Shown: positions 31,337 through 39,706, counted from the stretch's first letter. The stretch: DNA of 42,517 nucleotides from JAIBJP01 sp035639875 (GCA_035639875.1 DASQXE010000200.1:1-42517); one strand, 5' to 3'. Notes: a model not told the origin generated them from the sequence alone. Numbers and translations are program-made.

Positions 31337-31459
31337 TCAGCGGCCCGTGCGGCGGTTGATCGCCGCCTGCAGCGCGCCCTTCCTCATCTTCGAGCGGCCC
31401 TTGATTCCGAGCCGCTTCGCTTCCTTGTACAGCTGCTCCTTGGTCTTTGTCGTGGCCAT
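31337..31459 (-). CDS. Tiny HeH/Rho-N-like DNA- or RNA-binding protein
   Basis: 40 residues from ATG 31459, with a near-perfect Shine-Dalgarno AGGAGGTGA five bases upstream. Residues 7-35 (EQLYKEAKRLGIKGRSKMRKGALQAAI) form the helix-extended-helix motif seen in the Rho N-terminal and SAP/LEM-type domains, here as a stand-alone, very basic protein. Likely binds nucleic acid, but its target is unknown. It lies between the prs terminator and rplY, with a palindrome upstream. The longer frame upstream to 31564 is not supported. Confidence 0.85.
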   Translation of the reverse strand: MATTKTKEQLYKEAKRLGIKGRSKMRKGALQAAINRRTGR

Positions 31460-31531
31460 TCGCTCACCTCCTGAGATCGCTCTCGCCCGAGCGCATACCC
31501 GGGATCGGGCCGGAGAAACGGCAATGCTGTC

Positions 31532-31545
31532 GTAACGACCGTTAC
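31532..31545. promoter_or_regulatory. 14-bp palindrome in the divergent region
   Basis: GTAACG, spacer AC, CGTTAC. It is centred in the 161-base region between the tiny HeH gene (minus) and rplY (plus). It is a possible operator; no cognate regulator can be named. Confidence 0.45.
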
Positions 31546-31603
31546 TAGGTGGCCCGCGCCCCAACGGCGCATTCCTGCGAGAAGGGCCGCGAATACGCTT
31601 CGC

Positions 31604-31609
31604 TAGACT
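31604..31609 (+). promoter_or_regulatory. -10 box for rplY
   Basis: TAGACT, 11 bases before ATG 31621, giving a leader of only about 4-5 bases. No convincing -35. Confidence 0.45.
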
Positions 31610-31620
31610 GAGCGCTCGGT

Positions 31621-32340
31621 ATGGTCGGCGAGCGGGTCAGGCTGAACGTGCAGGAGCGCGAGTCGCGTGGAAGCGCGGCTTCCCGGCGTCTGCGCTCCAA
31701 TGGACTGATCCCGGGCGTCCTGTACGGGAACGGCGGCCAGGCGCATTCGTTCTGGATCGAGGAGCGCGAGCTGCGGCGAGTCTTGACCGGGGAGCACGGT
31801 CTCCACGCGATTCTCGACGTCGTTCTCGAGGGCTCGCAGCGGGCGCACCACGCCGTCCTCAAGGAGTACCAGCTCGATCCCACGCGGGCGCGACTGCTCC
31901 ACATCGACCTCCAGGAGGTGCGGCTCGACCAGGCGATCCAGACCGCGGTCGTCGTCGAGCTCGTGGGCGAGTCGGCCGGCGTGAAGGAAGGCGGCGTCCT
32001 GAGCCAGGTGCGGCGCGAGGTGCACGTCGAGGCGCTGCCGATGGAAGTGCCCGAGCATCTCGAGCTCGATGTCAGCGCGATGATGATCGGCGACACGCTG
32101 CGGATTTCCGATCTGCGGGTGCCCACGGGCGTGAAGGTTCTCGACGACCCGGAGACAGTGCTCGCCACCGTGACCCCGCCGACGAAGATCGAGGAGCCCG
32201 AGGTCGTCGAGGAGGAGCTGGAGGAAGGCGAGCTGCCCGAGGGCGAAGTGCCCGAGGAGGAGCGCCCCGAGGGTGCTGCGGAGGAGCCGGCCGAGCCGGG
32301 GGCCGAGACCGCCGGCGAAGAGCAGAACGTCGAGGGCTAG
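31621..32340 (+). CDS. rplY: 50S ribosomal protein L25/general stress protein Ctc
   Basis: 239 residues. The N-terminal L25 domain (1-95) binds 5S rRNA (LNVQERESRGSAASRRLRSNGLIPGVLYG), followed by the TL5/Ctc C-terminal beta domain (about 98-190) and a highly acidic Glu/Pro tail of about 50 residues (EEPEVVEEELEEGELPEGE). The three-part layout fits the long Ctc form. The start is ATG with no Shine-Dalgarno; a -10 lies 11 bases upstream. It is followed immediately by pth, a common pairing. Confidence 0.95.
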   Translation: MVGERVRLNVQERESRGSAASRRLRSNGLIPGVLYGNGGQAHSFWIEERELRRVLTGEHGLHAILDVVLEGSQRAHHAVLKEYQLDPTRARLLHIDLQEVRLDQAIQTAVVVELVGESAGVKEGGVLSQVRREVHVEALPMEVPEHLELDVSAMMIGDTLRISDLRVPTGVKVLDDPETVLATVTPPTKIEEPEVVEEELEEGELPEGEVPEEERPEGAAEEPAEPGAETAGEEQNVEG

Positions 32341-32943
32341 GTGCGCCTCTTCCGTCGAGGCGAGCAAGCCTCGACGCTCGACCTCCTGGTCGCCGGCCTT
32401 GGCAACCCCGGGCGCGAGTACGCGGCCACCCGCCACAACGTCGGCTTCATGGTCGCGGACGAGCTGGCGCGGCGGCATGGGGGATCGTGGCGCGGAAAGT
32501 TCTCCGGGGAGCTGGCCGAGGTGCGGCTCAACGGTCTCCGGCTCGGCATCCTGAAGCCGCAGACGTACATGAACGAGTCGGGCCGCTCGGTGAGCGCCGC
32601 GGTGCGCTTCTTCAAGGTGGCGCCGGAGTCGGTGCTCGTCGTGCACGACGAGGTCGATCTCGAGCCGGGGAGGCTGCAGGTGCGGATGGGCGGCGGCCTG
32701 GCGGGGCACAACGGCCTGCGCTCGGTCGCGCAGCATCTCGGTACCGGTGAGTTCGGCCGGGTGCGAATCGGCGTCGGCCGCCCGGAGCGGGGCGATCCGC
32801 GTCCCGTAGCCGATTTTGTCCTGTCCCCGTTTCTCCCGGACGTGGACGTCGCGGCGCTCGTGGGCCGGGCTGCGGACGCGGTGGAGAGCGTGGCTCGCGA
32901 CGGGCTCGACGAGGCGCAGAACCGCTTCAACGAGCGGGGCTAA
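32341..32943 (+). CDS. pth: Peptidyl-tRNA hydrolase
   Basis: 200 residues from GTG immediately after the rplY stop. Family motifs: AGLGNPGREYAATRHNVGF with the catalytic His, KPQTYMNESG, VHDEVDLEPG with the catalytic Asp, and GGLAGHNGLRS. It releases tRNA from peptidyl-tRNA that drops off ribosomes. A 15-residue N-terminal extension precedes the core. The 38-bp repeat element begins 49 bases after its stop. Confidence 0.97.
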   Translation: MRLFRRGEQASTLDLLVAGLGNPGREYAATRHNVGFMVADELARRHGGSWRGKFSGELAEVRLNGLRLGILKPQTYMNESGRSVSAAVRFFKVAPESVLVVHDEVDLEPGRLQVRMGGGLAGHNGLRSVAQHLGTGEFGRVRIGVGRPERGDPRPVADFVLSPFLPDVDVAALVGRAADAVESVARDGLDEAQNRFNERG

Positions 32944-32992
32944 TCCGGGGCAATTTCGCCTCATTCCGCGCACCACGGGCGCGGATCTCGGG

Positions 32993-33030
32993 GCTACGCT
33001 CGAAAGCGGGTGGTGGTTCGGGGTGGCCCC
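32993..33030 (+). repeat. 38-bp intergenic element, copy 1 (after pth)
   Basis: 37 of 38 bases match 39643-39680 on the same strand. It contains the mini-hairpin CGCT-CGAA-AGCG and the hairpin GGGG-TGG-CCCC; another hairpin (CCGCGC 32966-32971 with GCGCGG 32979-32984) lies just before it. Both copies sit in the gap after a plus-strand gene. It is a possible terminator, 3' RNA element or dispersed repeat. Confidence 0.75.
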
Positions 33031-33049
33031 GTTTAGTTGGGGCTAGACG

Positions 33050-33277
33050 TCATTGGGCCGCGAGCCCGTCCGGCAGCCGCGATTCGTCGATGCGGACCCG
33101 GACGTACAGCCCCGCTCCCGTCCGCCCGTATTCGACCCGCATCGCCTCGCCCGGCACCCCGGTCAAGACGTGCGCGTTCGCCTCCCACCAGCGTCGGAAG
33201 CGCTTGTCGGCGTCGGGCGGATCGAACGACGCCACCAGCCTGGGGCGAAAGCCGATGTCGACGAGCTCTCCGGCCAC
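33050..33277 (-). CDS. Small conserved-looking protein of unknown function
   Basis: 75 residues from GTG 33277. Likely alpha/beta; features include DIGFRPRLVASFDPPDADKRFRRWWEANAHVLTG and YVRVRIDESRLPDG. No family recognised. A TAGAGT box six bases before the GTG supports a leaderless gene, divergent from mfd with 26 bases between starts. High-GC third positions match its neighbours. Confidence 0.65.
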   Translation of the reverse strand: MAGELVDIGFRPRLVASFDPPDADKRFRRWWEANAHVLTGVPGEAMRVEYGRTGAGLYVRVRIDESRLPDGLAAQ

Positions 33278-33283
33278 GAGCCA

Positions 33284-33289
33284 ACTCTA
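33284..33289 (-). promoter_or_regulatory. -10 box for the 75-residue gene, divergent from mfd
   Basis: TAGAGT on the minus strand, 6 bases before GTG 33277. The same bases plus two more (TCTAGT, 33286-33291) could serve mfd on the other strand. Confidence 0.5.
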
Positions 33290-33303
33290 GTCCGCTGGCT
33301 ACG

Positions 33304-36300
33304 ATGACCTCCGCGGAACCCGCGGTTCCGTCGTTCGCCATGGACCAGCCCGCTCCCGCACTCGAAGTCCTCGCTCGGCGCCTCGCCGAGACCGACCGCC
33401 TGCGCGCGTTCGCCGCCGAGCCGCGGAGCGCGCGCGTCTCCGAGGCTCTTCTGCCGCTCTTCCTCGCCGCCGTGTGGCTCGAACGCGACCGGCCGCTCGT
33501 GGCCGTGCTCCCCGACGACGCCCAGGCTCGCGACGCCGCCGAGGCGGCCGCGTGGTTTCTCGGCGAGGACCGGGTCGGACTGTTCGCGTCGCGCGGCGTC
33601 CGCTGGGGAAGCGGGCTCGAGCCGCCTCCGCACCTTGTGGGCGAGCGCGCCCGCGCGCTCGCGGTGCATGCCGCCGGCGGGCTCGTGTGCGCCTCCGCCC
33701 CCGGGGCCGCGGAGGGCGTGCCGCCAGGGGCAGCGCGACCCGAAACCATCCGCCTGCGCGCCGGCGAAGAGATCGAGGTGGACGCGCTGAGCGAGCGCCT
33801 CGCACTCGCCGGCTACGAGCGCGTCGAGCAGTCGCAGGAGCGAGGCCAGTTCGCCGTGCGCGGCGGCATCGTGGACATCTTTCCGTCGACAGGCCGAGAG
33901 CCGGTTCGGATCGAGCTGTTCGGTGACGAGGTGGAGTCGATCCGCGCCTTCTCCGCCTTCACCCAGCGCACGCTCCACCCGGTCGAGGAGGCGCTCGTCT
34001 ATCCGGCGGCCGAGCGGCGGCGCGATCTCGTCGAACCGTGGCTCGAGGAGGGACCGCGCTCAGTGCCCGACGACCTCGTGGCACCGCTGCCCACGCCCGA
34101 CGTCGTCTGGGACGCGGACGAGGCGAACCGCGTCGTCGTGGAGGAGCTCGGCGAAGCGCTTGCGCTCGACGGAGCCGTCGAACTCTCGCAGCTCCCGGCC
34201 GGCCAGCCCTATGCGTTCGAGGCGCAGCGCCCAGCGGTCGCGGCGCGCGGGCTTGCCGAGGCGGAGCGCGACCTGACCGCGTTCGTCCGCGCCGGGAACG
34301 TCGTCATCGTCACGTTCGCCCACCGCGGCGAGGCCTTGCGCACGAAAGGCCTCCTGCGTCGCATCGAGCCCGTCATCCTCGACCCCGGGGACGCGCTCCC
34401 CGACGAGCCGGCCCTCGTGTTCGCGGTCGCGCCCGCACGCCGGGGCTTCGTGCTCCGCGATCTCGGTCTCATCCTCCTGCCCGACACGCAGGTCTTCCGC
34501 AAGCGTCCCCCGCGGGCGGACGTGCGTGTGGGGCGCGCACTGCAGAGCTTCGCCGACCTCCGCACCGGCGATTACGTTGTCCACGAGGATCACGGCGTCG
34601 GCAAGCTCCTCGGCTTCGAGACGAAGACGGTCGCCGGCGTCACGCGCGACTACCTCTTCCTCGCCTTCCGCGGCGACGACCGCCTCTATGTCCCGCACGA
34701 GCAGATCGGGAAGGTCTCGCGCTACGTCGGCGCGGACGGGCACGCGCCCGCGCTCTCGAAGCTGGGCGGCAAGGCGTGGCAGACGATCAAGTCGCGCGCC
34801 CGCGCGGGGGCGCGCGAGCTCGCCGGCGAGCTCATCGCCCTGTACGCCCGCCGTCAGCGGGTGCAGGGCGACGCGTTCGACGTCGAGAGCGAACTGATGG
34901 AGCAACTGGAGGCGAGCTTTCCCTACGAGGAGACTCCCGACCAGCAGCGGGCCATCGAGGCGGTCAAGGAGGATCTCGAGGCCCCGCGGCCGATGGACCG
35001 GCTCGTCTGCGGGGACGTGGGGTTCGGCAAGACTGAGGTGGCCGTCCGCGCCGCCTTCGCCGTTACCGTCAACGGCAAGCAGACGCTCATGCTCGCCCCG
35101 ACCACGATCCTTGCGCAGCAGCACTGGAACACCTTCCGGGAGCGGTACCGCGACCTCCCGATTCGGGTCGAGATGGTGTCCCGCTTCCGCAGGCCGGCCG
35201 AGGTGAAGGCCGTGCTCCGAGACTTCGCCGACGGCAAGGTCGACGTCTTGATCGGGACGCACCGGGTCCTCTCGCGCGACGTCATCCCCAAGAAGCTCGG
35301 GCTCGTCATCGTGGACGAAGAGCAGCGCTTCGGCGTCGCGCAGAAAGAGCTCCTGCGGCAGTTGCGGCTGGAGGTCGACGTGCTCGCCCTGACTGCGACC
35401 CCGATTCCGCGCACGCTGCACATGTCTCTTTCCGGCCTCCGGGACATCAGCGTCATCGAAACGCCGCCGGTGGGGCGCCGCCCGATTCGCACCCACGTGG
35501 GCGAGTACGACGAGGATCTCCTCGTGCTCGCGCTGCAACGCGAGGGCGAGCGGGGCGGGCAATCGTTCTACTTGCACAATCGAGTCGAGACCATCGAGGA
35601 AGCGGCCGAGCACCTCCGGCAGCTTCTGCCCACCCTGCGCTTCCTCGTCGCCCACGGGCAGATGCGGGAGCGCGACCTCGAGGAGCACATGTTGTCGTTC
35701 CTCGCCGGCGACGCGGACGTGCTCGTCTCGACGACGATCATCGAGTCGGGCCTCGACATCCCGCAGGCGAACACGCTCGTCGTCGAGCGGGCCGACACCC
35801 TCGGGCTCGCTCAGCTGTACCAGATCCGCGGGCGGGTGGGGCGGAGCGATGTCCCGGCCCATGCGTATCTCCTTTATCCGGACGGGCACGAGCTCACCCC
35901 GGAGGCACGGGCCCGCCTCGCCACGCTCGCCGACCACACGGAACTCGGCGCGGGCTTCGCAATCGCCATGAGAGATCTCGAGATCCGCGGTGCCGGCGAC
36001 CTGCTCGGCGCCGAGCAGTCGGGGCACGTCGCGGCCGTCGGCTTCGAGCTCTACGTGGAGCTTCTAGGCGAGGCCGTCGCCGAGCTCTCAGGCACGCGGC
36101 GCGCCGTCGCGCGGCCCGTGCGGGTCGAGGCCCAAATCGACGCCTACATCCCCTCCGACTACGTCCCCGGCGAGGCGCAGAAGATCGACCTGCACCGCCG
36201 CCTCGCGCTCGCCGAGTCCGAAGACGAGCTGCGCGAGCTTCGCGCCGCCGCCGAAGACCGCTTCGGTCCGCTCCCGGAGCCGGTCGAGCACCTGTTCGCC

Positions 36301-36537
36301 ATCCAGGAGGCGAAGCTCAAGCTCGCGCGCCTCGGCGGCGACTACCTCGTCTTTCGCGGTGGGCGGACCGTCGTCGGGCCGCTCGTGCTCGGTTCGAGCG
36401 AGCTGCGCGAGCTGCGCCGGCTCTCGGAGACGGCCGTCTACTCGAGCGCGAGCCGTGAGGTGACGCTCCGCGGGGACGGGTTCGATCGGGCGCTCGGACT
36501 GGTCGATGCTATCCTCGACCTGCGGCTCGCCGCCTAG
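33304..36537 (+). CDS. mfd: Transcription-repair coupling factor Mfd
   Basis: 1077 residues from ATG 33304 (ATG 33340 is an alternative, which would leave a CGGAACC/GGTTCCG hairpin in the leader). The N-terminus resembles UvrB; the RNA-polymerase-interacting domain (about 410-480) has GDYVVHEDHGVGKLLGFE. The translocase motor follows with Walker A GDVGFGKTEVAVRAAF, Walker B VIVDEEQRFGV and motifs TATPIPRTLHMS and QIRGRVGRSD. The C-terminal TRCF domain (about 960-1060) is present. Mfd removes RNA polymerase stalled at lesions and recruits UvrA. It is slightly shorter than E. coli Mfd, mostly in the N-terminal half. Confidence 0.97.
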   Translation: MTSAEPAVPSFAMDQPAPALEVLARRLAETDRLRAFAAEPRSARVSEALLPLFLAAVWLERDRPLVAVLPDDAQARDAAEAAAWFLGEDRVGLFASRGVRWGSGLEPPPHLVGERARALAVHAAGGLVCASAPGAAEGVPPGAARPETIRLRAGEEIEVDALSERLALAGYERVEQSQERGQFAVRGGIVDIFPSTGREPVRIELFGDEVESIRAFSAFTQRTLHPVEEALVYPAAERRRDLVEPWLEEGPRSVPDDLVAPLPTPDVVWDADEANRVVVEELGEALALDGAVELSQLPAGQPYAFEAQRPAVAARGLAEAERDLTAFVRAGNVVIVTFAHRGEALRTKGLLRRIEPVILDPGDALPDEPALVFAVAPARRGFVLRDLGLILLPDTQVFRKRPPRADVRVGRALQSFADLRTGDYVVHEDHGVGKLLGFETKTVAGVTRDYLFLAFRGDDRLYVPHEQIGKVSRYVGADGHAPALSKLGGKAWQTIKSRARAGARELAGELIALYARRQRVQGDAFDVESELMEQLEASFPYEETPDQQRAIEAVKEDLEAPRPMDRLVCGDVGFGKTEVAVRAAFAVTVNGKQTLMLAPTTILAQQHWNTFRERYRDLPIRVEMVSRFRRPAEVKAVLRDFADGKVDVLIGTHRVLSRDVIPKKLGLVIVDEEQRFGVAQKELLRQLRLEVDVLALTATPIPRTLHMSLSGLRDISVIETPPVGRRPIRTHVGEYDEDLLVLALQREGERGGQSFYLHNRVETIEEAAEHLRQLLPTLRFLVAHGQMRERDLEEHMLSFLAGDADVLVSTTIIESGLDIPQANTLVVERADTLGLAQLYQIRGRVGRSDVPAHAYLLYPDGHELTPEARARLATLADHTELGAGFAIAMRDLEIRGAGDLLGAEQSGHVAAVGFELYVELLGEAVAELSGTRRAVARPVRVEAQIDAYIPSDYVPGEAQKIDLHRRLALAESEDELRELRAAAEDRFGPLPEPVEHLFAIQEAKLKLARLGGDYLVFRGGRTVVGPLVLGSSELRELRRLSETAVYSSASREVTLRGDGFDRALGLVDAILDLRLAA

Positions 36538-36546
36538 TCTCGCCTC

Positions 36547-37566
36547 ATGCCTTTCTCGCGACGCAATCTCCTACCGCTGCTTCTGCTCGCCCTCGTGACG
36601 GCGCCCGTCGCCGCTGCCTGCGGAAGCGGCGGCGGCCCAAAGGCCGTGCCGCCGGGGGCGGTCGCGCTCGTGGGCGACAAGGCGATCGCGAAATCCGACT
36701 TCGACCAGCTCATGAAGCAGGCGGAGGAGAACTTCAAGGCGCAGAGGCAGGAGTTCCCCAAGGTCGGTACACCCGAATACGAGAACGTCAAGAAGACGAT
36801 CCTCGACGGGCTGATCCAGCAGGCGGAGTACGAGCTCGCGGGCGAGGCGATGGGAATCACGGTGTCCGACCAGGAGGTGCAGAAGCAGCTCGACGCGCTC
36901 AAGCAGCAGTACTTTCCGGGCGACACGGACGACACCAAGTACAAGGCAGAGCTCGCGAAGGCCGGGCTCACCGACAAGCAGGTCCGCAGCCGCCTGAAGG
37001 CCAAACTCCTGTCCGACAAGATCAAAAAGGCCGTCTTCGCCAAGGTGAAGGTCACCGACGCGGACGTCCAGGCGTATTACAACGCGCACAAGCCCGACTA
37101 CACGGCGCCGGAATCACGCGAGGTGCGCCACATCCTCGTGAAGACGAGGGCGAAAGCGGAGAGCCTTTACGAGCAGGTCAAGGGAGGCGCCGATTTCGCC
37201 AAGCTCGCGCGCAAAAACTCGCTGGACACGGGCACGAAGGAGCAGGGGGGCAAGTACACGGCCTACAGGGGCCGGTCCGTGCCCCCGTTCGACAAGTTCG
37301 TCTTCGCGGCGAAGACCGGCGAGCTCTCGCATCCGATCAAGACGGAGTACGGGTGGCACGTCATCCTCGTCCTCTCGGACATCAAGCCGGAATCGATCAC
37401 GCCGCTGGCGAAGGTGCGCGACTCGATCCGCACGACGCTGCTGCAGCAACGGCAAAAGCGTGCGCTCGACGCGTGGACGGCGGACGTGAAGAAGAAGTAC
37501 GCGGACGACATCTCGTACGCGCCGGGCTACGCGCCGGCGCCCGCGACGAGTACCTCCACCGGCTAA
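36547..37566 (+). CDS. Lipoprotein peptidyl-prolyl isomerase (PrsA/SurA-like foldase)
   Basis: 339 residues. An N-terminal signal with Arg pair (MPFSRRNLLPLLLLALV) ends in VAAACGSGG, a plausible but non-ideal lipobox (Ala at -3), giving a lipid-anchored Cys at 25. A SurA-N-like helical domain (about 40-185) follows, then a parvulin/rotamase domain (about 190-290) with REVRHILVKTRAKAE, FAKLARKNSLD and GWHVILVL. It helps fold secreted proteins outside the membrane. It starts 9 bases after mfd and 4 bases before mazG, an order seen in other Actinobacteria. Confidence 0.92.
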   Translation: MPFSRRNLLPLLLLALVTAPVAAACGSGGGPKAVPPGAVALVGDKAIAKSDFDQLMKQAEENFKAQRQEFPKVGTPEYENVKKTILDGLIQQAEYELAGEAMGITVSDQEVQKQLDALKQQYFPGDTDDTKYKAELAKAGLTDKQVRSRLKAKLLSDKIKKAVFAKVKVTDADVQAYYNAHKPDYTAPESREVRHILVKTRAKAESLYEQVKGGADFAKLARKNSLDTGTKEQGGKYTAYRGRSVPPFDKFVFAAKTGELSHPIKTEYGWHVILVLSDIKPESITPLAKVRDSIRTTLLQQRQKRALDAWTADVKKKYADDISYAPGYAPAPATSTSTG

Positions 37567-37570
37567 GGCG

Positions 37571-38344
37571 ATGAGCGGGCGGGACGGGCTGGCGCGGGCC
37601 CTCGTCGACCTCCAAGAGCTCGCCGAGCGGCTGCGCCGCGAGTGCCCCTGGGACCGCGCGCAGACCGAGCGCACGATCGTTCCGCACACCGTCGAGGAGG
37701 CCTACGAGGTCGCGGACGCCGCGCTCGCCGGCGACGACGCCAAGCTCCTCGACGAGCTCGGGGATCTCCTTTTCCAGACGTTCTTCCTCGCGCTCCTGCT
37801 CGAGGAGCGGGGTGCGGGCGACCTCGCCGCCGTAGCGCGTGGAATCCACGCCAAGCTCGTGCGCCGGCATCCGCACGTCTTCGGGCCTGCGGGCGAGCTC
37901 CGCTCCGCCGACGAGGTGAAGAAGCGCTGGGAGGAGCTCAAGTCCGACGAGGAGGGGCGGGAGGGGATCTTCCACCACGTCCCGGAGACGCTGCCGGCGC
38001 TCCTCCTCGCCCAGAAGGTGCAGCGCCGCGCGGCGGCGATCGGCTTCGAATACCCGGAACTAGTCGGCGCCCATGGGGATCTCGAGGACGAGGTCCGGGA
38101 GCTCGCGGTCGAGCCGAGCGGCGACGAGGTCGGCGACGTGCTCTTCGCGGCGGTCAACGTCGCGCGTCACCTGCGCGTCGATCCGGAGCTCGCGCTCCGG
38201 GAGGCGAGCGGGCGCTTCGTCGCCCGGGTAGAACGCGCGGCGGAGCTGGCGGCGGCCGCAGGCAAGGACTTCGGAGAGCTGTCGCTCGAGGAACAGGACC
38301 GCTGGTACGACCGTGCCAAGGAGGGCGAGCGATCGGTCGGATAG
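37571..38344 (+). CDS. mazG: Nucleoside triphosphate pyrophosphohydrolase MazG
   Basis: 257 residues with two MazG domains. The first has CPWDRAQTERTIVPHTVEEAYEVADA and the metal motif ELGDLLFQ; the second has GDLEDEVRELAV and DEVGDVLFAAVN. It hydrolyses non-canonical or excess NTPs and in some bacteria affects (p)ppGpp and mutation rate. The 3' end overlaps the start of eno by 13 bases, and its last codons supply the eno Shine-Dalgarno (AAGGAGG). Confidence 0.94.
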   Translation: MSGRDGLARALVDLQELAERLRRECPWDRAQTERTIVPHTVEEAYEVADAALAGDDAKLLDELGDLLFQTFFLALLLEERGAGDLAAVARGIHAKLVRRHPHVFGPAGELRSADEVKKRWEELKSDEEGREGIFHHVPETLPALLLAQKVQRRAAAIGFEYPELVGAHGDLEDEVRELAVEPSGDEVGDVLFAAVNVARHLRVDPELALREASGRFVARVERAAELAAAAGKDFGELSLEEQDRWYDRAKEGERSVG

Positions 38345-39600
38345 CCGACATCCACGCCCGGGAGATTCGCGACTCCCGCGGAAACCCGACTGTCGAGGTG
38401 GACATGACGCTGGAGTCGGGAGCGTTCGGCCGGGCTGCCGTTCCGTCCGGGGCTTCCACGGGGCGCTTCGAAGCCGTCGAGCTACGCGACGCCGACGGCA
38501 AAGGCGTGACGCAGGCGGTCGGAAACGTGAATGGCGAGATCGCCGACGCGCTGCGCGGTCGCGATGCCGCGGATCAGGGCGAGCTCGACCGCGCTCTCAT
38601 CGATCTCGATGGGACGCCTAACAAGGGACGGCTGGGGGCCAATGCGATCCTCGGCTGCTCCCTCGCCGCCGCGAAGGCGGCGGCGGCCGCGGCGGGGAAA
38701 CCGCTGTACGAGTGGATCGGGGGCGCGGACGCCCATGTCTTGCCCGTTCCGCTCATGAACGTCGTCAACGGGGGCGCGCACGCGCAGAACAACCTCGAGT
38801 TCCAGGAGTTCATGATCGTGCCTGCGGGAGCGCCGACGTACCGCGACGCATTGCGCGTTGGCGCCGAGGTCTTGCACTCGCTGAAAGCGCTGCTCCATGA
38901 GCGTGGGCTCGCAACCGCCGTCGGAGACGAAGGCGGGTTCGCACCGGAGCTCGATCACGAGTTTGCCGCGATCGACGTGGTGCTGGAGGCTGCTGAGCGG
39001 GCAGGGCGCCTCGACGCGATCGCAATCGCTCTGGATCCGGCGATGACAGAGCTCCTCGATGAAGACGGCCTCTACACCTGGGGGGGAAAGGACGAGACGC
39101 CCGACGAGCTGCCTAGTTATTGGGCGCACATCGTCGAGACGTACCCCGTGGTGTCAATCGAGGACGGAGCGGCCGAAGACGATTGGGTCGCGTGGAAGCG
39201 AATCACCGAGCGCCTCGGGGACCGTGTCCAGCTCGTCGGCGATGACCTCTTCGTCACGAATGTCGAACGGTTTCGGCGGGGGATCGACGAAGGCGTTGCA
39301 AATGCGATCCTTGTCAAGGTCAACCAGATCGGGACGCTCACGGAGGCGCTGGAGGCGATCGCGCTCGCGCGGGAGAACGGCTACGCAGCGGTGATCTCGC
39401 ACCGGTCCGGGGAGACGGAGGACACGACGATCGCCGACCTCGCCGTGGCGACCGGCGCGGGGCAGATCAAGACCGGCGCGCCGTCGCGGACGGATCGCGT
39501 GGCGAAGTACAACCAGCTCCTCCGGATCGAGGAAGAGCTAGGCGCGCGGGCTTCCTATCCCGGCTGGGATGCGTTTCCGCGCTTTGGGCGTGCTTCCTGA
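38332..39600 (+). CDS. eno: Enolase, apparent AUC start codon
   Basis: 422 residues, glycolytic 2-phosphoglycerate dehydratase. Motifs: AREIRDSRGNPTVEVD, VPSGASTGRFEAVELRD, NGGAHAQNNLEFQEFMI, GDEGGFAPEL, metal ligands in VSIEDG and LVGDDLFVTN, catalytic Lys in ILVKVNQIGT, and SHRSGETEDTTIADLAVATGAGQIKTGAPSRTDR. The only codon with a well-spaced Shine-Dalgarno is ATC 38332 (AAGGAGG ends 7 bases before). It puts the first residue where enolases normally begin (here GRIADIHAREI). No in-frame ATG, GTG or TTG lies near; ATA 38341 and CTG 38302 are weaker alternatives. It overlaps mazG, so translation is probably coupled. Confidence 0.96.
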   Translation: MGRIADIHAREIRDSRGNPTVEVDMTLESGAFGRAAVPSGASTGRFEAVELRDADGKGVTQAVGNVNGEIADALRGRDAADQGELDRALIDLDGTPNKGRLGANAILGCSLAAAKAAAAAAGKPLYEWIGGADAHVLPVPLMNVVNGGAHAQNNLEFQEFMIVPAGAPTYRDALRVGAEVLHSLKALLHERGLATAVGDEGGFAPELDHEFAAIDVVLEAAERAGRLDAIAIALDPAMTELLDEDGLYTWGGKDETPDELPSYWAHIVETYPVVSIEDGAAEDDWVAWKRITERLGDRVQLVGDDLFVTNVERFRRGIDEGVANAILVKVNQIGTLTEALEAIALARENGYAAVISHRSGETEDTTIADLAVATGAGQIKTGAPSRTDRVAKYNQLLRIEEELGARASYPGWDAFPRFGRAS

Positions 39601-39609
39601 CCGTTTCGG

Positions 39610-39640
39610 CGCGAACCGCGCGCCATTCATGCGGTTCGCG
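39610..39640 (+). terminator. 10-bp-stem hairpin after eno
   Basis: CGCGAACCGC (39610-39619), 11-base loop, GCGGTTCGCG (39631-39640), starting 9 bases after the eno stop. It directly precedes the second 38-bp element. A likely terminator without a U-tract. Confidence 0.6.
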
Positions 39641-39642
39641 GC

Positions 39643-39680
39643 GCTACGCTCGAAAGCGGGTGGTGGTACGGGGTGGCCCC
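39643..39680 (+). repeat. 38-bp intergenic element, copy 2 (after eno, before pyk)
   Basis: Matches 32993-33030 except one base (A for T at 39668). Same internal hairpins, and likewise preceded by a hairpin of different sequence. It ends about 26 bases before the pyk -10 box. Confidence 0.75.
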
Positions 39681-39706
39681 CGGGTTCTGCGCTCTTGTGC
39701 TCGCGC

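Noticed and set aside
32990..33035. T-box riboswitch, because GGGTGGTGGTACG resembles the T-box consensus
   Set aside because: No specifier stem, no antiterminator/terminator pair and no downstream aminoacyl-tRNA or amino-acid gene at either copy; the match is partial.
37642..38331. Long in-frame extension upstream of enolase suggesting a fusion with a 230-residue domain
   Set aside because: It is the shadow of mazG in another frame, Arg/Ala/Gly-rich and without family similarity; enolase begins at the motif GRIADIHAREI.
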